A DNA stretch of 64,000 nt, from the NCBI GenBank assembly GCA_900317375.1, contig ONGJ01000008.1:1-64000 (forward strand), in the 5' to 3' direction. This DNA is from an uncultured Eubacteriales bacterium (GTDB lineage: Bacteria; Bacillota; Clostridia; Oscillospirales; Oscillospiraceae). This document shows, piece by piece, positions 27,001 to 34,929 of the stretch (within the stretch, counting starts at the first letter, position 1; every line of letters starts with the position of its first letter). Made by a program: the position numbers and the translations under genes. A model generated the notes under the pieces. That model had not been told where the DNA came from. It did no database searches and worked only from the letters and a program-made list of their open reading frames with translations.

Positions 27001-27266
27001 CCGGGGACGATGGCGTCGGGGCGCTCATAGCGCAGAATCTTGGCGATGTATTCCAGCGTCAGCGGCTCCATATAGACCTTATCGGCGATCTGGGTGTCGG
27101 TCATGATGGTGGCGGGGTTCGAGTTGACCAGCACTACCTCATAGCCCTCTTCCTTCAGGGCGAGACAGGCCTGGGTGCCGGCGTAGTCAAACTCGGCCGC
27201 CTGCCCGATGACGATGGGACCCGAGCCGATGATCAGAACCTTTTTGATATCCGTACGTTTAGCCAT
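24093..27266 (-). CDS. carB: Carbamoyl-phosphate synthase large subunit
   Basis: 1057 residues, with the two homologous ATP-grasp halves (VLIIGSGPIVIGQAAEFDYAG near the start and VVLGAGPIRIGQGVEFDYS about residue 555) and a C-terminal MGS-like regulatory domain. It makes carbamoyl phosphate for PyrB. ATG 27266 is preferred over ATG 27275, which directly abuts the GGAGG site. The start lies inside the end of pyrC (8-bp overlap). No carA (glutaminase subunit) is next to it. Confidence 0.97.
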   Translation of the reverse strand: MAKRTDIKKVLIIGSGPIVIGQAAEFDYAGTQACLALKEEGYEVVLVNSNPATIMTDTQIADKVYMEPLTLEYIAKILRYERPDAIVPGIGGQTGLNMAMQLERKGILRECGTRLLGTSSESIERAEDRELFKEMCQSIGEPVIPSEITYSLDEAKEAAAHIGYPVVLRPAFTLGGTGGGFADNEDELVAIGTNAFRLSPVHQVLIEKSVRGYKEIEFEVMRDSNDTAITICGMENVDPVGVHTGDSIVVAPILSLNDRDLKMLNDSAIRIIRELKIEGGCNVQFALNPNSSEYFLIEVNPRVSRSSALASKASGYPIARVTAKIAMGMALEEIPVAGGTAAIEPSLDYIVAKFPRFPFDKFPDAPNTLGTQMKATGEVMGIGSNLEECFLKSVRSLETGVCHLHHVKFDSWTEAELLDYIAQFRDDNIYAVMELLRRGVSVEKLHEVTMITELFLVSLKKIADMEARLRSKVNDNAVLADAKRMGFSDRYIARLWNMDETELWHRRKGLGLTPVFRMVDTLHTGKYIAYLYSSYSGENQSRLTEKKKIVVLGAGPIRIGQGVEFDYSTVHAVQTIKRAGYEAIIINNNPETVSTDYTTGDKLYFEPLTPEDVMAVIDYEQPEGVIASLGGQTAINLAQPLMDRGVKIIGTDCAAIERAENRDSFEKILLDLDIPQPRGTAVTNIEDGVRAAAEIGYPVLVRPSFVLGGRAMEIVADENMLRHYLKTAVEIDTDKPVLVDKYIQGKEVEVDAICDGRDVFVPGIMELVERTGVHSGDSISVYPAFSISNRVKGIILQYAKKLGLGIGIIGLYNIQFIVDRDENVYIIEVNPRSSRTVPFLSKSTGYSLADIATEVILGKSLKEQGLFDLYPDEKKRHYVKVPVFSWNKIKGLDAYLSPEMKSTGEAIGYDDKLSRAMYKALQASGMKLQNYGTVLVTVAREDREEALPLVRRFYDMGFNIEATPGTASFLKEHGIRTRVRHKISEGSDEILDSIRAGYVSYIINTRAVHSGRHLEDGVIIRRCATENNVTIFTSLDTVRVLLDVLEETTITVSTIDS

Positions 27267-28476
27267 GTTGTTCATCCTCCGCGTTGTAAATCACATTTCC
27301 TTTATAAACCGTCAGGAGACAGCGGGCGCTGATCGGCCGCCCGGCAAAGGGCGTGGCATGCCCCTTTGAGAGAAAGGCATCGGGATCGACGGTTTCCGCT
27401 GCGTTCAGATCCCAGATACTGAAGCCGTCGGGGCCGGGCAGGCCGAAGCGGCTTCTCGGCCGCCGTGTCAGCAGATCGACAAGCTGGGAAAGGCCCAGGA
27501 TGCCGCGCTGGACCAGACCGGTGTAGAGCAGGGGAAAGGCCGTCTCGAGGCCGACGATGCCGAAGGCGCTCTTCTCCAGCCCGCGGGACTTTTCCTCGGC
27601 AGAGTGCGGCGCATGGTCGGTGGCGATCATGTCGACGGTCCCGTCCGTAAGGCCTTCGAGCAGCGCTTCCCGGTCCTCCTGGGCACGCAGGGGCGGGTTC
27701 ATCTTAAAGCGGCCGTCCTCCTGCAGGTCATTTTCGTCCAGAAGCAGGTAATGCGGCGCGGTTTCACAGCTGACGTCCACACCGCTGCTCTTCGCGTCGC
27801 GGATGAGGCACACGCTCTCCTTCGTCGAGATGTGGCAGACGTGGTACCGGCAGCCGGTCTCGTCGGCGAGACGGAGATCACGCTCAATCTGGCGCCACTC
27901 GCTCTCGCTGCTGATGCCCCGGTACCCGTGGGCGCGGGCCCAGACGCCGTCATGGATGCAGCCGCCGTGCAGCAGGGAATCGTCCTCGCAGTGGGCGGCG
28001 ATCAGCTTGCCGAGCGCCCGGCAACGCTGCATGGCCTCGCGCATCATCCCCGCATCCTGCACGCCGTGCCCGTCATCGGAAAAGGCGCAGACCAGCGGGG
28101 CAAGACCTTCGAGGTCCGCAAGCTGCTCCCCCTTTTCGTCCACGCTGATGGCGCCGTAGGGAAAGACCGCCATGACGGCGTCCCGGGCGATCTGCTCCCG
28201 CTGCGGCCGGAGCTTTTCTGGGCAGTCCGGCACCGGGTTCAGGTTCGGCATTGTGCAGACTGCCGTATAACCGCCGTGAGCGGCGGCGAGACTGCCGCTG
28301 AGAATCGTCTCTTTATAAGAAAAACCCGGCTCGCGAAAGTGCACATGCACATCGCAGAAGCCGGGAAAGAGAACGTATTCACTTGAGTTAAGGCGGATAA
28401 AGGCGGCTTTGTCGGCCACGGCGGCGGACAGACCGTCACAGGATGCAATGGTTTTGACCTTGTCAAACAGATACAT
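27259..28476 (-). CDS. pyrC: Dihydroorotase
   Basis: 405 residues of the amidohydrolase class I dihydroorotase. The metal site HVHFREPG is exact; HYVCHIST-like (YHVCHISTKES) and IATDHAPHSAEEK supply the other metal ligands. It is the first gene of the operon pyrC-carB-pyrK-pyrD-pyrF, with a GGAGG site 9 bases before ATG. Confidence 0.95.
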   Translation of the reverse strand: MYLFDKVKTIASCDGLSAAVADKAAFIRLNSSEYVLFPGFCDVHVHFREPGFSYKETILSGSLAAAHGGYTAVCTMPNLNPVPDCPEKLRPQREQIARDAVMAVFPYGAISVDEKGEQLADLEGLAPLVCAFSDDGHGVQDAGMMREAMQRCRALGKLIAAHCEDDSLLHGGCIHDGVWARAHGYRGISSESEWRQIERDLRLADETGCRYHVCHISTKESVCLIRDAKSSGVDVSCETAPHYLLLDENDLQEDGRFKMNPPLRAQEDREALLEGLTDGTVDMIATDHAPHSAEEKSRGLEKSAFGIVGLETAFPLLYTGLVQRGILGLSQLVDLLTRRPRSRFGLPGPDGFSIWDLNAAETVDPDAFLSKGHATPFAGRPISARCLLTVYKGNVIYNAEDEQHG

Positions 28477-28520
28477 TTCTTAACCTCCGCTTGCCAGTCT
28501 CACAGGACCGTCTTAAAGCT

Positions 28521-28570
28521 TGGCGAAATTATATCGGCGGGACAGGGCTTTGTCAACTGGCGAATTGCAC
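28521..28570 (-). promoter_or_regulatory. Promoter and shared pyrimidine box before pyrC
   Basis: TTGACA (28551-28556) and TATAAT (28528-28533) with a 17-bp spacer. The block 28548-28570 matches the pyrE one at 20 of 23 bases. The heptamer TTCGCCA occurs just upstream of the -35 box (28558-28564) and again directly after the -10 box (28521-28527), flanking the promoter. Confidence 0.8.
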
Positions 28571-28600
28571 GAAATGCAGGCGGAGGCAGGCGAAAATCCC

Positions 28601-29794
28601 TCAGAGTCCGGCAAGCGCCTGGTCGAGATCCCGGAGGATGTCCTCGACGTTTTCAAGACCGACGGAAAGACGGATCAGGCCCGGTGCGATCCCGGATTCT
28701 TCCAGCTCCTGCGGAGAGTAGGCGGAGTGGGTCATGGAGGCGGGGTGCTCGATCAGGCTTTCGGCATCGCCCAGGGAGACCGCCACGGTAATCATCTTCA
28801 GACTGTTGACAAGCTGAATGCCGGCGTCCTTGCCGCCCCGCACCTCGAAACTGATCATGCCGCCGTAATCCTTCATCTGCTTTCTGGCGATCCGATGCCC
28901 GGGATGGCCCGGCAGACCGGGATAATAGACCTTTTCGACCGCGGGGTGCTTTGAAAGGTACTTCGCGATGACTCTTGCACTTTCGCAGTGCCGCTGCATG
29001 CGCAGCTCGAAGGTCTTCAGCCCTCTGAGAATCAGAAACGCGGCAAAGGGATCCAGCACCGCGCCGGTCATATCCTTCAAACCGAACATGCGGACCTCTT
29101 TGATGAAATCCGATTTGCCGACCACAAAGCCGGCAATCACGTCGCCGTGACCGTTGAGATACTTGGTGGCCGAGTGAACCACGACATCCGCACCGAGGGC
29201 CAGGGGGTTCTGCAGCGCCGGGGAGGCAAAGGTATTGTCGCAGACGACTTTGATGTCCGGATTGAAGGCGTGGGCAATCTTCGCAACGGCGGCGATATTG
29301 GTGATTTTGAGATTCGGGTTGGCCGGAGTCTCGAGATAAACGGCGGCGGTATTCGGCTTCAGGTGCGATTTGACGGCCTTCAGATCGGTCGTGTCAACAA
29401 AATCGACCTCGACCCCGTAGCGGCTCATGCCGTGATTCAGCAGGGCAAAGGTGCAGCCGTAGAGCGTGCCGTCGGCAAGAATGTGCTTTCCCGCACCGGC
29501 AATGGTCCAGAGGCAGGAAGAGATGGCGCCCATGCCGGAACCGGCGGCGACACAGGCCTCGCCGCCTTCCAGGGCGGCAATCTTGGCCTCAAGGACGGAT
29601 ACGGTCGGGTTGCCCAGCCGCGTGTAGATATAGCCGTCTTCCTCGCCGGCAAACCGGCGGCCGCCCTGTTCGCAGCTGTCAAAAACAAAGGTGGATGTCT
29701 GGTAGATGGGGGTAGAGAGCGCGCCGTACTGTGCATCCTTGACATTGCCGGCATGGATGGCTTTGGTACCGAGACCGCAGGCATCTTTTTTCAT
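28601..29794 (-). CDS. megL: Methionine gamma-lyase
   Basis: 397 residues of the Cys/Met PLP family. PLP-lysine lies in SATKYLNGHGD. The block TLYGCTFALLNHG carries the cysteine that marks methionine gamma-lyases among related lyases. The enzyme splits methionine to methanethiol, 2-oxobutyrate and ammonia. ATG 29794 starts the homology (MKKDACGLGTKAIHAG) and has AGGAGG upstream; the frame above it is random. Cystathionine gamma-lyase or gamma-synthase activity cannot be excluded by sequence alone. Confidence 0.88.
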   Translation of the reverse strand: MKKDACGLGTKAIHAGNVKDAQYGALSTPIYQTSTFVFDSCEQGGRRFAGEEDGYIYTRLGNPTVSVLEAKIAALEGGEACVAAGSGMGAISSCLWTIAGAGKHILADGTLYGCTFALLNHGMSRYGVEVDFVDTTDLKAVKSHLKPNTAAVYLETPANPNLKITNIAAVAKIAHAFNPDIKVVCDNTFASPALQNPLALGADVVVHSATKYLNGHGDVIAGFVVGKSDFIKEVRMFGLKDMTGAVLDPFAAFLILRGLKTFELRMQRHCESARVIAKYLSKHPAVEKVYYPGLPGHPGHRIARKQMKDYGGMISFEVRGGKDAGIQLVNSLKMITVAVSLGDAESLIEHPASMTHSAYSPQELEESGIAPGLIRLSVGLENVEDILRDLDQALAGL

Positions 29795-29870
29795 TGCTGT
29801 TGAACCTCCTGTTCGATTGTACTTTTGTTGTGCAACAGGCAAAAAATGCTTTCCCTGTTCTCTGCCGTTT

Positions 29871-29899
29871 ATTATAGCATTTGCACAAAGATTATACAA
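29871..29899 (-). promoter_or_regulatory. Candidate promoter of megL
   Basis: TTGTAT (29894-29899) and TATAAT (29871-29876) with 17 bp between. A second TATAAT-like box overlaps the -35. An inverted repeat TGTTG-TG-CAACA at 29826-29837 in the leader may be an operator. Confidence 0.5.
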
Positions 29900-30041
29900 C
29901 ATCCTTTTTGACAGTGTACCCCGCACCGCAAGGCAGACCTCCTCGAACCGGGACACGGCATGAGAGGCAACAGCAGGTTGCTTTCCTTTTTCGGAAATGG
30001 GTGCTATACTGCCTGCAGATCAATGAGCAGGAGGAAACAAC

Positions 30042-30488
30042 ATGGAAATCCGCGAAGTTCTGAAAAATCTGAGAGAGAAAAACCATCTGACGCAGGACCA
30101 GATGGCCGAGCGGGTCATGGTCACCCGGCAGGCCGTCAGCCGCTGGGAAACCGGCGAAACCCAGCCCAATACCGACACGCTGAAGCTGCTGTCGAAGGAA
30201 TTTGACGTCTCGATCAACACGCTTCTCGGCTCGCCGCGGCAGCTGGTCTGTCAGTGCTGCGGCATGCCGCTGCCTGAGGACAGCATGCTGAGCCGGGAAC
30301 CGGACGGCAGCTTCAACGAGGATTACTGCATGTGGTGTTACACCGACGGGAAATTCACCTACGACTCCAGAGACGGACTGCTTGACTTTCTGCTGTCGCA
30401 CATGCCGAACCCGGACAACACGCCGGAGGGAGAACGCAGGGTGCAGTTTGACGGATATCTGTCTCAGCTGAAGCACTGGAAGAAATAA
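30042..30488 (+). CDS. XRE-family regulator with C-terminal zinc ribbon
   Basis: 148 residues. Residues 1-60 form a Cro/C1 helix-turn-helix (LTQDQMAERVMVTRQAVSRWETG). Residues 70-105 form a putative zinc ribbon (CQCCGMPLPED and DYCMWCYTDGKFTY). The type is seen fused in Clostridia; its ligand is unknown. It is transcribed divergently from megL with a 247-bp gap between them, which suggests, but does not prove, control of megL. Confidence 0.85.
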   Translation: MEIREVLKNLREKNHLTQDQMAERVMVTRQAVSRWETGETQPNTDTLKLLSKEFDVSINTLLGSPRQLVCQCCGMPLPEDSMLSREPDGSFNEDYCMWCYTDGKFTYDSRDGLLDFLLSHMPNPDNTPEGERRVQFDGYLSQLKHWKK

Positions 30489-30546
30489 GGGCAGAGCTGC
30501 AGGACGACGGGACCGGCAGGACGGGCTTTTCATAAAATCCAACAAG

Positions 30547-30587
30547 GCATCACAGGGATTTCTATCTTCCCGGTGATGCTTTTTTTA
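30547..30587 (+). terminator. Terminator after the XRE regulator
   Basis: Stem GCATCAC/GTGATGC (30547-30553 with 30573-30579), with an inner GGG/CCC, followed by a run of eight T. Confidence 0.8.
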
Positions 30588-30721
30588 TATCTGTTTTCGT
30601 GTCCTGCTGTCCCGTCAGGCAGAAGACGCAGCAGGGGGTGCTGTCTGTTGATCAGACGGGGATTTCATGGTAAGATGCAGACATCCTGGGATGAACCGGC
30701 TTTTCCGGAGGGGGGCATTCG

Positions 30722-31504
30722 ATGAAAGAACAGAAACGGACTCCGCCGGAGTACATCGAAACAGAATACGGTCTCATACAGATCGAAGAAACGACTTCCC
30801 GGGGAGAGCCCGTCCGGCTGTACCGCCACGACGGCGCCTTCTCGTCGGGGACTTTTCTGCGCGAAAAGAAGAAATACGACATCGTCTTTGACTATCCGAA
30901 GAAATACGAAGAGGCGTTCCGCTTTCTGGACATACGAAGCGCCCTGATGATCGGCGGCGCGGCGTATCAGTACCCCAAATACTATATCAGCCACCATGAA
31001 GGCAGCATGGATGTGGTGGAGATCGACCCCATGGCCGAGAAGATCGCCAGAGAATGGTTCTTTCTGGACGACCTGTTCCGGGAGTACGGAGACGAAAGAC
31101 TGAAGTGCATCACGGCGGACGCGAGAGAGTATCTCGCAGGTACGGACAAGAAATACGACGTGATCTTCAACGACGCCTTCTCGGGCAAAACCCCGGTGAA
31201 GAAGCTCGCCACGCTGGAGGCCGTCAGGGCTTACCGCGACCACCTGAATGAGGGCGGAATCTATATGGCCAATGTCATCGGAAGGGTGTTCGGGGAGGGC
31301 TCGGAGTTTGTCAAATCCGCAGTCGCGACGGTGAGCAGGGTCTTCCGGTATGTGCATGTTCTGTACACGAATCCCTTTGAAAAGGACGGAATGAACCGGG
31401 ACAACTATATGATCATGGCGACGGACCGGGAGATCTTGCCCAACGACCGGATGCATTATCACATCAGCAGATTTGACAGGGTGCTGACGGATGAAGGCGT
31501 ATGA
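30722..31504 (+). CDS. Spermidine-synthase-like methyltransferase-fold protein
   Basis: 260 residues resembling the SpeE-like Rossmann domain: SALMIGGAAYQYPKYYI (glycine-rich loop), MDVVEIDPMAEKIA (acidic ribose contact) and YDVIFNDAFSG. The substrate is uncertain. Full SpeE proteins have an aspartate gatekeeper in a DD or D-S motif; here NDAFSG occupies that place. No speD or other polyamine gene is nearby, so aminopropyl transfer is not assured. Confidence 0.75.
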   Translation: MKEQKRTPPEYIETEYGLIQIEETTSRGEPVRLYRHDGAFSSGTFLREKKKYDIVFDYPKKYEEAFRFLDIRSALMIGGAAYQYPKYYISHHEGSMDVVEIDPMAEKIAREWFFLDDLFREYGDERLKCITADAREYLAGTDKKYDVIFNDAFSGKTPVKKLATLEAVRAYRDHLNEGGIYMANVIGRVFGEGSEFVKSAVATVSRVFRYVHVLYTNPFEKDGMNRDNYMIMATDREILPNDRMHYHISRFDRVLTDEGV

Positions 31505-31532
31505 ATTGTTCGGCGCGGAAAGAAATATAGAA

Positions 31533-31568
31533 ATCAATATTGATATTAACATTGATATATGATATTAT
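31533..31568 (+). promoter_or_regulatory. Promoter and palindromic operator of the toxin-antitoxin pair
   Basis: TTGATA (31540-31545) and TATTAT (31563-31568) with 17 bp between. The palindrome ATCAATATTGAT (31533-31544) overlaps the -35 box, and ATTGATAT recurs at 31551. This is the usual arrangement for autorepression by antitoxin. Confidence 0.65.
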
Positions 31569-31596
31569 CTAAATATCGATAAGGAGATGATCTATT

Positions 31597-31923
31597 ATGG
31601 ATGCCATTGTCAGTACGATGAACCACCTGGTATCTGTCTCTGCATTTAACAAGGGTGCAGCCGGAGCTATTTTTTCTTCTGTAAAACAGTCCGGTGAACC
31701 CAAGCTGGTTCTTCGGCGCAACGAACCGGAGTGTGTTCTGATTTCCCCAAAAGAGTATGCGAAACTGATTGAAGAAATCGAGGATCTTCGTGACTACAGA
31801 CTCGCTACAGAGCGCCTGCTTGAGAACGCGGGAAAAGCAGCGATTCCTGTTGAGGATGTGCTGAAGGAAGACGGAATTTCGCAGGCTGACCTTGACGCAA
31901 TGGAGGATGTGGAGTTTGAATAA
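31597..31923 (+). CDS. Phd/YefM-type antitoxin
   Basis: 108 residues. The N-terminal half matches Phd/YefM antitoxins (VSVSAFNKGAAGAIFSSV, then EPKLVLRRNEPECVLISPKEYAKLIE). The acidic C-terminus would wrap the toxin. It overlaps the toxin gene by 8 bases. Confidence 0.85.
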   Translation: MDAIVSTMNHLVSVSAFNKGAAGAIFSSVKQSGEPKLVLRRNEPECVLISPKEYAKLIEEIEDLRDYRLATERLLENAGKAAIPVEDVLKEDGISQADLDAMEDVEFE

Positions 31924-32239
31924 GTGGAAGGTAGAGTATCTTCCTGCAGCGTTACAGGATCGAAGACGCCTGGATGGTTCAGTGCGAAAAACTGTTGATA
32001 AGGCAATCGATAAAGTCAGCACAAATCCCCTGCCTGTTGACGAGGGCGGCTATGGAAAGCCTCTCGGAAATAAGAGTGGGAACAATCTGACCGGCCTGCT
32101 GAAGATCAAGCTGAGAGCCTCCGGTATTCGGATTATCTATCAGATCGTCCGTGAAAATACCGTTATGAAGATCGTCATTATCGGTATTCGGGAAGACGAA
32201 ACTGTCTACCGCGAGGCTTCCAGGCGTTTGAAAAACTGA
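31916..32239 (+). CDS. RelE/ParE-family toxin
   Basis: 107 residues counted from TTG 31916. This start is chosen because GGAGGA (31902-31907) is 8 bases upstream; ATG 31907 is too close to it. The block KIKLRASGIRIIYQIVRE and VIIGIREDETVYREASRR are typical of RelE mRNA interferases or ParE gyrase poisons; which of the two cannot be settled here. Start below antitoxin end implies coupling. Confidence 0.82.
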   Translation: MNKWKVEYLPAALQDRRRLDGSVRKTVDKAIDKVSTNPLPVDEGGYGKPLGNKSGNNLTGLLKIKLRASGIRIIYQIVRENTVMKIVIIGIREDETVYREASRRLKN

Positions 32240-32255
32240 GATGAGACCGTAAGCT

Positions 32256-32287
32256 GAAACGAGGCTGCTGAGAGGCAGCCTCGTTTC
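32256..32287. terminator. Hairpin after the toxin gene
   Basis: A perfect 13-bp stem (32256-32268 with 32275-32287) around TGAGAG. The T-run is short, so it may be a weak terminator or protect the 3' end. Confidence 0.6.
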
Positions 32288-32370
32288 CGTATAGTCCCAA
32301 AAACCATGTGGGAAGCATTGATATTTAGAGGAAAAACTATGTTGCCTTCAGACTTGCAACGGAAAGCATC

Positions 32371-32399
32371 TTCCGAAAACGGGGGTGCTATGCTATAAT
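32371..32399 (+). promoter_or_regulatory. Extended -10 promoter of the asparaginase gene
   Basis: TGCTATAAT at 32391-32399 is an extended -10 element. The -35 box (TTCCGA, 32371-32376) is poor, as often in this class. Confidence 0.6.
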
Positions 32400-32451
32400 T
32401 GCCGTCAGAGAGAAAACAAAGAGTCAAGGCGTATGCAAAGGGGGAAAGGGC

Positions 32452-33471
32452 ATGAGTGAAAAGCGAAGAATCCTGCTGGTCGCCACGGGAGGGACGATCG
32501 CATCCCAAGCGTCGGAGCACGGCCTGCGGCCGGGCCTGGGAGCGGAACAGATGCTGGCCTACATCCCGGAACTGCGTGAAGAATACGATTTGGACGCCAT
32601 CCAGGTCTGCAACATCGACAGCACCAATATGACCCCTGCGGTCTGGGACGAGATCGTGGCGGCGGTGGAGTGCAAATACCTGTACTACGACGGCTTTGTC
32701 ATCTGCCACGGTACGGACACCATGGCCTATACCAGTGCGGCGCTGTCGTACATGATCCAGAACTCCAATAAGCCGATCGTCGTGACCGGATCCCAGAAGC
32801 CGATCAGCGAAGAGAGCACCGACGCGCGGCAGAACCTGATCGACAGCATCCGCTATGCAGGGGATCCGGCTTCCCGGGGCGTGACGCTTGTTTTCAACGG
32901 GAATGTCATTGCGGGGACCCGTGCGAAGAAAACCTATGCCCGCAGCTACAACGCCTTCAGCAGCGTGAACTTCCCGGTGCTGGCGGTGATACAGGACAGG
33001 AAGATCATCCGCTTTCTTCCGCAGCAGGCCTATACCGAGCCGGTCCGCTTCAGCTATCATCTGAGCGAGAGCATCGTGGTGCTGAAGCTGATCCCCGGGA
33101 CCAAGCCCGAGCTGGTGGAATACCTGTTTCAGAACTATGACTGCCTGGTCATCGAGAGCTTCGGCGTCGGAGGGATCCCGCAGTCGCTGCTGGACACCTT
33201 TTATCAGCAGATGGAGAAGTGGATCGCAAAGGGCAAGTTCGTTGTCATGGCGACGCAGGTTGCCAACGAAGGCAGCAACATGGAGGTCTATGAGGTGGGG
33301 CATCGGATCAAGAAGGACTTTCACCTGATGGAGGCCTATGACATGACGCTGGAGGCGACCATCACCAAGCTCATGTACCTGCTGGGGACCTGCGGAGGAA
33401 ACTATACCGCCATATATGACGGGTTCTACAAGACGGTAAACTACGACATCCTGAGCTGCCGGGACACATGA
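32452..33471 (+). CDS. ansA: L-asparaginase
   Basis: 339 residues. Both catalytic signatures are present: ATGGTIAS near residue 12 and ICHGTDTMAYTSAAL near residue 84, with DARQN farther on. No signal peptide, so it is cytoplasmic, hydrolysing asparagine to aspartate and ammonia. The aldolase gene follows 52 bp later. Confidence 0.93.
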   Translation: MSEKRRILLVATGGTIASQASEHGLRPGLGAEQMLAYIPELREEYDLDAIQVCNIDSTNMTPAVWDEIVAAVECKYLYYDGFVICHGTDTMAYTSAALSYMIQNSNKPIVVTGSQKPISEESTDARQNLIDSIRYAGDPASRGVTLVFNGNVIAGTRAKKTYARSYNAFSSVNFPVLAVIQDRKIIRFLPQQAYTEPVRFSYHLSESIVVLKLIPGTKPELVEYLFQNYDCLVIESFGVGGIPQSLLDTFYQQMEKWIAKGKFVVMATQVANEGSNMEVYEVGHRIKKDFHLMEAYDMTLEATITKLMYLLGTCGGNYTAIYDGFYKTVNYDILSCRDT

Positions 33472-33523
33472 GAAACGGCGCCCACGGCTGCAAAAAGAGA
33501 ACAATGAGAGGGGAAGAAGAGCG

Positions 33524-34294
33524 ATGAAAAACCTGGTAAAGGAGAAAATGCAGGCGGGGGAGAGAACCCTGGGAAGCTTCTTTGAGACCGGAAGCGCCAC
33601 CGCAGTCGAGTGCCTGGGCCTCGGGGGACTGGACTACGTCATCATCGACAACGAACACGGGCCCTACAACCCCCAGTCCACGCTGGAGTTCGTACGGGCG
33701 GCGAAGCTGTACGGGATGACGCCTTTTGCCCGGGTGAGCGAGATCAGCCGCGAGGCCGTCCTGCGGCAGCTGGATGTCGGGGTGATGGGCCTTGTGATCC
33801 CGGATGTGCGCAGGGTAGACGAGGTGGAAAAAATTGTCGAATACGGCAAGTATCTGCCGCTTGGAAAACGGGGCGTGGCACCCACGGCAGGAAGCGGTTT
33901 CTGGTACGAGGACTATGCCAGGCAGGGCCTGGAGTACTATTTCGAGGTCTCGAACCGCGAGACGATGCTGCTGCCGCAGTGCGAGACGGCGGAATGCCTG
34001 AACAGCCTGGAGGAGATCCTGCGCGTGGAGGGAATCGACGGCATCTATGTGGGGCCCTTTGACCTCTCCGCCGCGCTGGGAAAGCCGGGACAGTTTGACG
34101 ACCCGGAGATCCGGGAGGCGATCCGGCATATTCAGAAGGCCTGTGCGGAGGCAGGGAAGTTCTCGTTCATCTTCGCGGCGAATGAGACGGCGGCAAAAGA
34201 AGACTTTGACCTCGGCTACGGCAGCGTGACGCTGGGCATGGACGCCACCATCCTCACCGACGCGGTCAGAGCGCATGTGGCGGCACTGATGTAA
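33524..34294 (+). CDS. HpaI/HpcH-type class II aldolase
   Basis: 256 residues of the family that cleaves 4-hydroxy-2-oxo acids to pyruvate and an aldehyde. Family blocks are GLDYVIIDNEHGPYN, FARVSE, metal ligands around LLPQCETAECL and YVGPFDLSAALG. The natural substrate is unknown; relatives act on 2-keto-3-deoxy sugars acids and hydroxyheptanedioate. It probably shares the asparaginase transcript. Confidence 0.87.
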   Translation: MKNLVKEKMQAGERTLGSFFETGSATAVECLGLGGLDYVIIDNEHGPYNPQSTLEFVRAAKLYGMTPFARVSEISREAVLRQLDVGVMGLVIPDVRRVDEVEKIVEYGKYLPLGKRGVAPTAGSGFWYEDYARQGLEYYFEVSNRETMLLPQCETAECLNSLEEILRVEGIDGIYVGPFDLSAALGKPGQFDDPEIREAIRHIQKACAEAGKFSFIFAANETAAKEDFDLGYGSVTLGMDATILTDAVRAHVAALM

Positions 34295-34386
34295 ACAGCA
34301 GCTGAACGGAACAGAAAAGCAGTACGTCCCATGACCGAGAAGATGTCGTGCAGCAGTGACGCCACCAAAGGCACGAGGGAGAATAA

Positions 34387-34929
34387 ATGTTGAGATTGAG
34401 ACCATACAAGAGCTGTGATTCTAAAACCATTGAAAAATGGATACAGGACAAGGATGTTTTCATGAGATGGGGAGGGGAACGCTTTGGAGAATTCCCGATC
34501 TCGGCACAGATCATTGATGAAAAGTATTCTCTGAACAACGGGGACTGCGCAGAGGAGGATAACTTCTATCCATGGATTGCTTTTGATGAGGAGAATCATG
34601 TTGTTGGTCATTTCATCATGAGATACCTTAACGGTGACAACAGACTGCTGCGGTTCGGTTGGGTTATCGTAGATGATACACGCAGAGGAAAAGGCTATGG
34701 GACCGAAATGCTTCAAAAAGGCCTGCAATATGCTTTTGATATACTGGGTGCAGATCGGGTGACCATAGGTGTTTTCGAGAATAACGAGTCTGCACACCAA
34801 TGCTATCGGAAGGTTGGATTTGCGGATCAGGAGATTGTATGTGCAGAACCATGGAATATTATAGAAATGGCGGTGGACCGAAACAGCGGACGGAGCATGC
34901 GAAAAAGTAGGAGGAGGTTTCAAACATGA
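34387..34929 (+). CDS. GNAT-family N-acetyltransferase
   Basis: 180 residues. The acetyl-CoA loop is DDTRRGKGYGTEMLQKGL, and the C-terminal motif B is NESAHQCYRKVGF. The acceptor is unknown. It ends overlapping the flavodoxin start (ATGA). Confidence 0.87.
   Translation: MLRLRPYKSCDSKTIEKWIQDKDVFMRWGGERFGEFPISAQIIDEKYSLNNGDCAEEDNFYPWIAFDEENHVVGHFIMRYLNGDNRLLRFGWVIVDDTRRGKGYGTEMLQKGLQYAFDILGADRVTIGVFENNESAHQCYRKVGFADQEIVCAEPWNIIEMAVDRNSGRSMRKSRRRFQT

Noticed and set aside
24228..27332. Open frame of more than 1000 codons antisense to carB
   Set aside because: Val/Ala/Gly/Asp-rich shadow without domain structure; the carB frame is unmistakable.
32206..33600. Large minus-strand frame opposite asparaginase
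   Set aside because: No homology; the plus-strand gene has both catalytic motifs.
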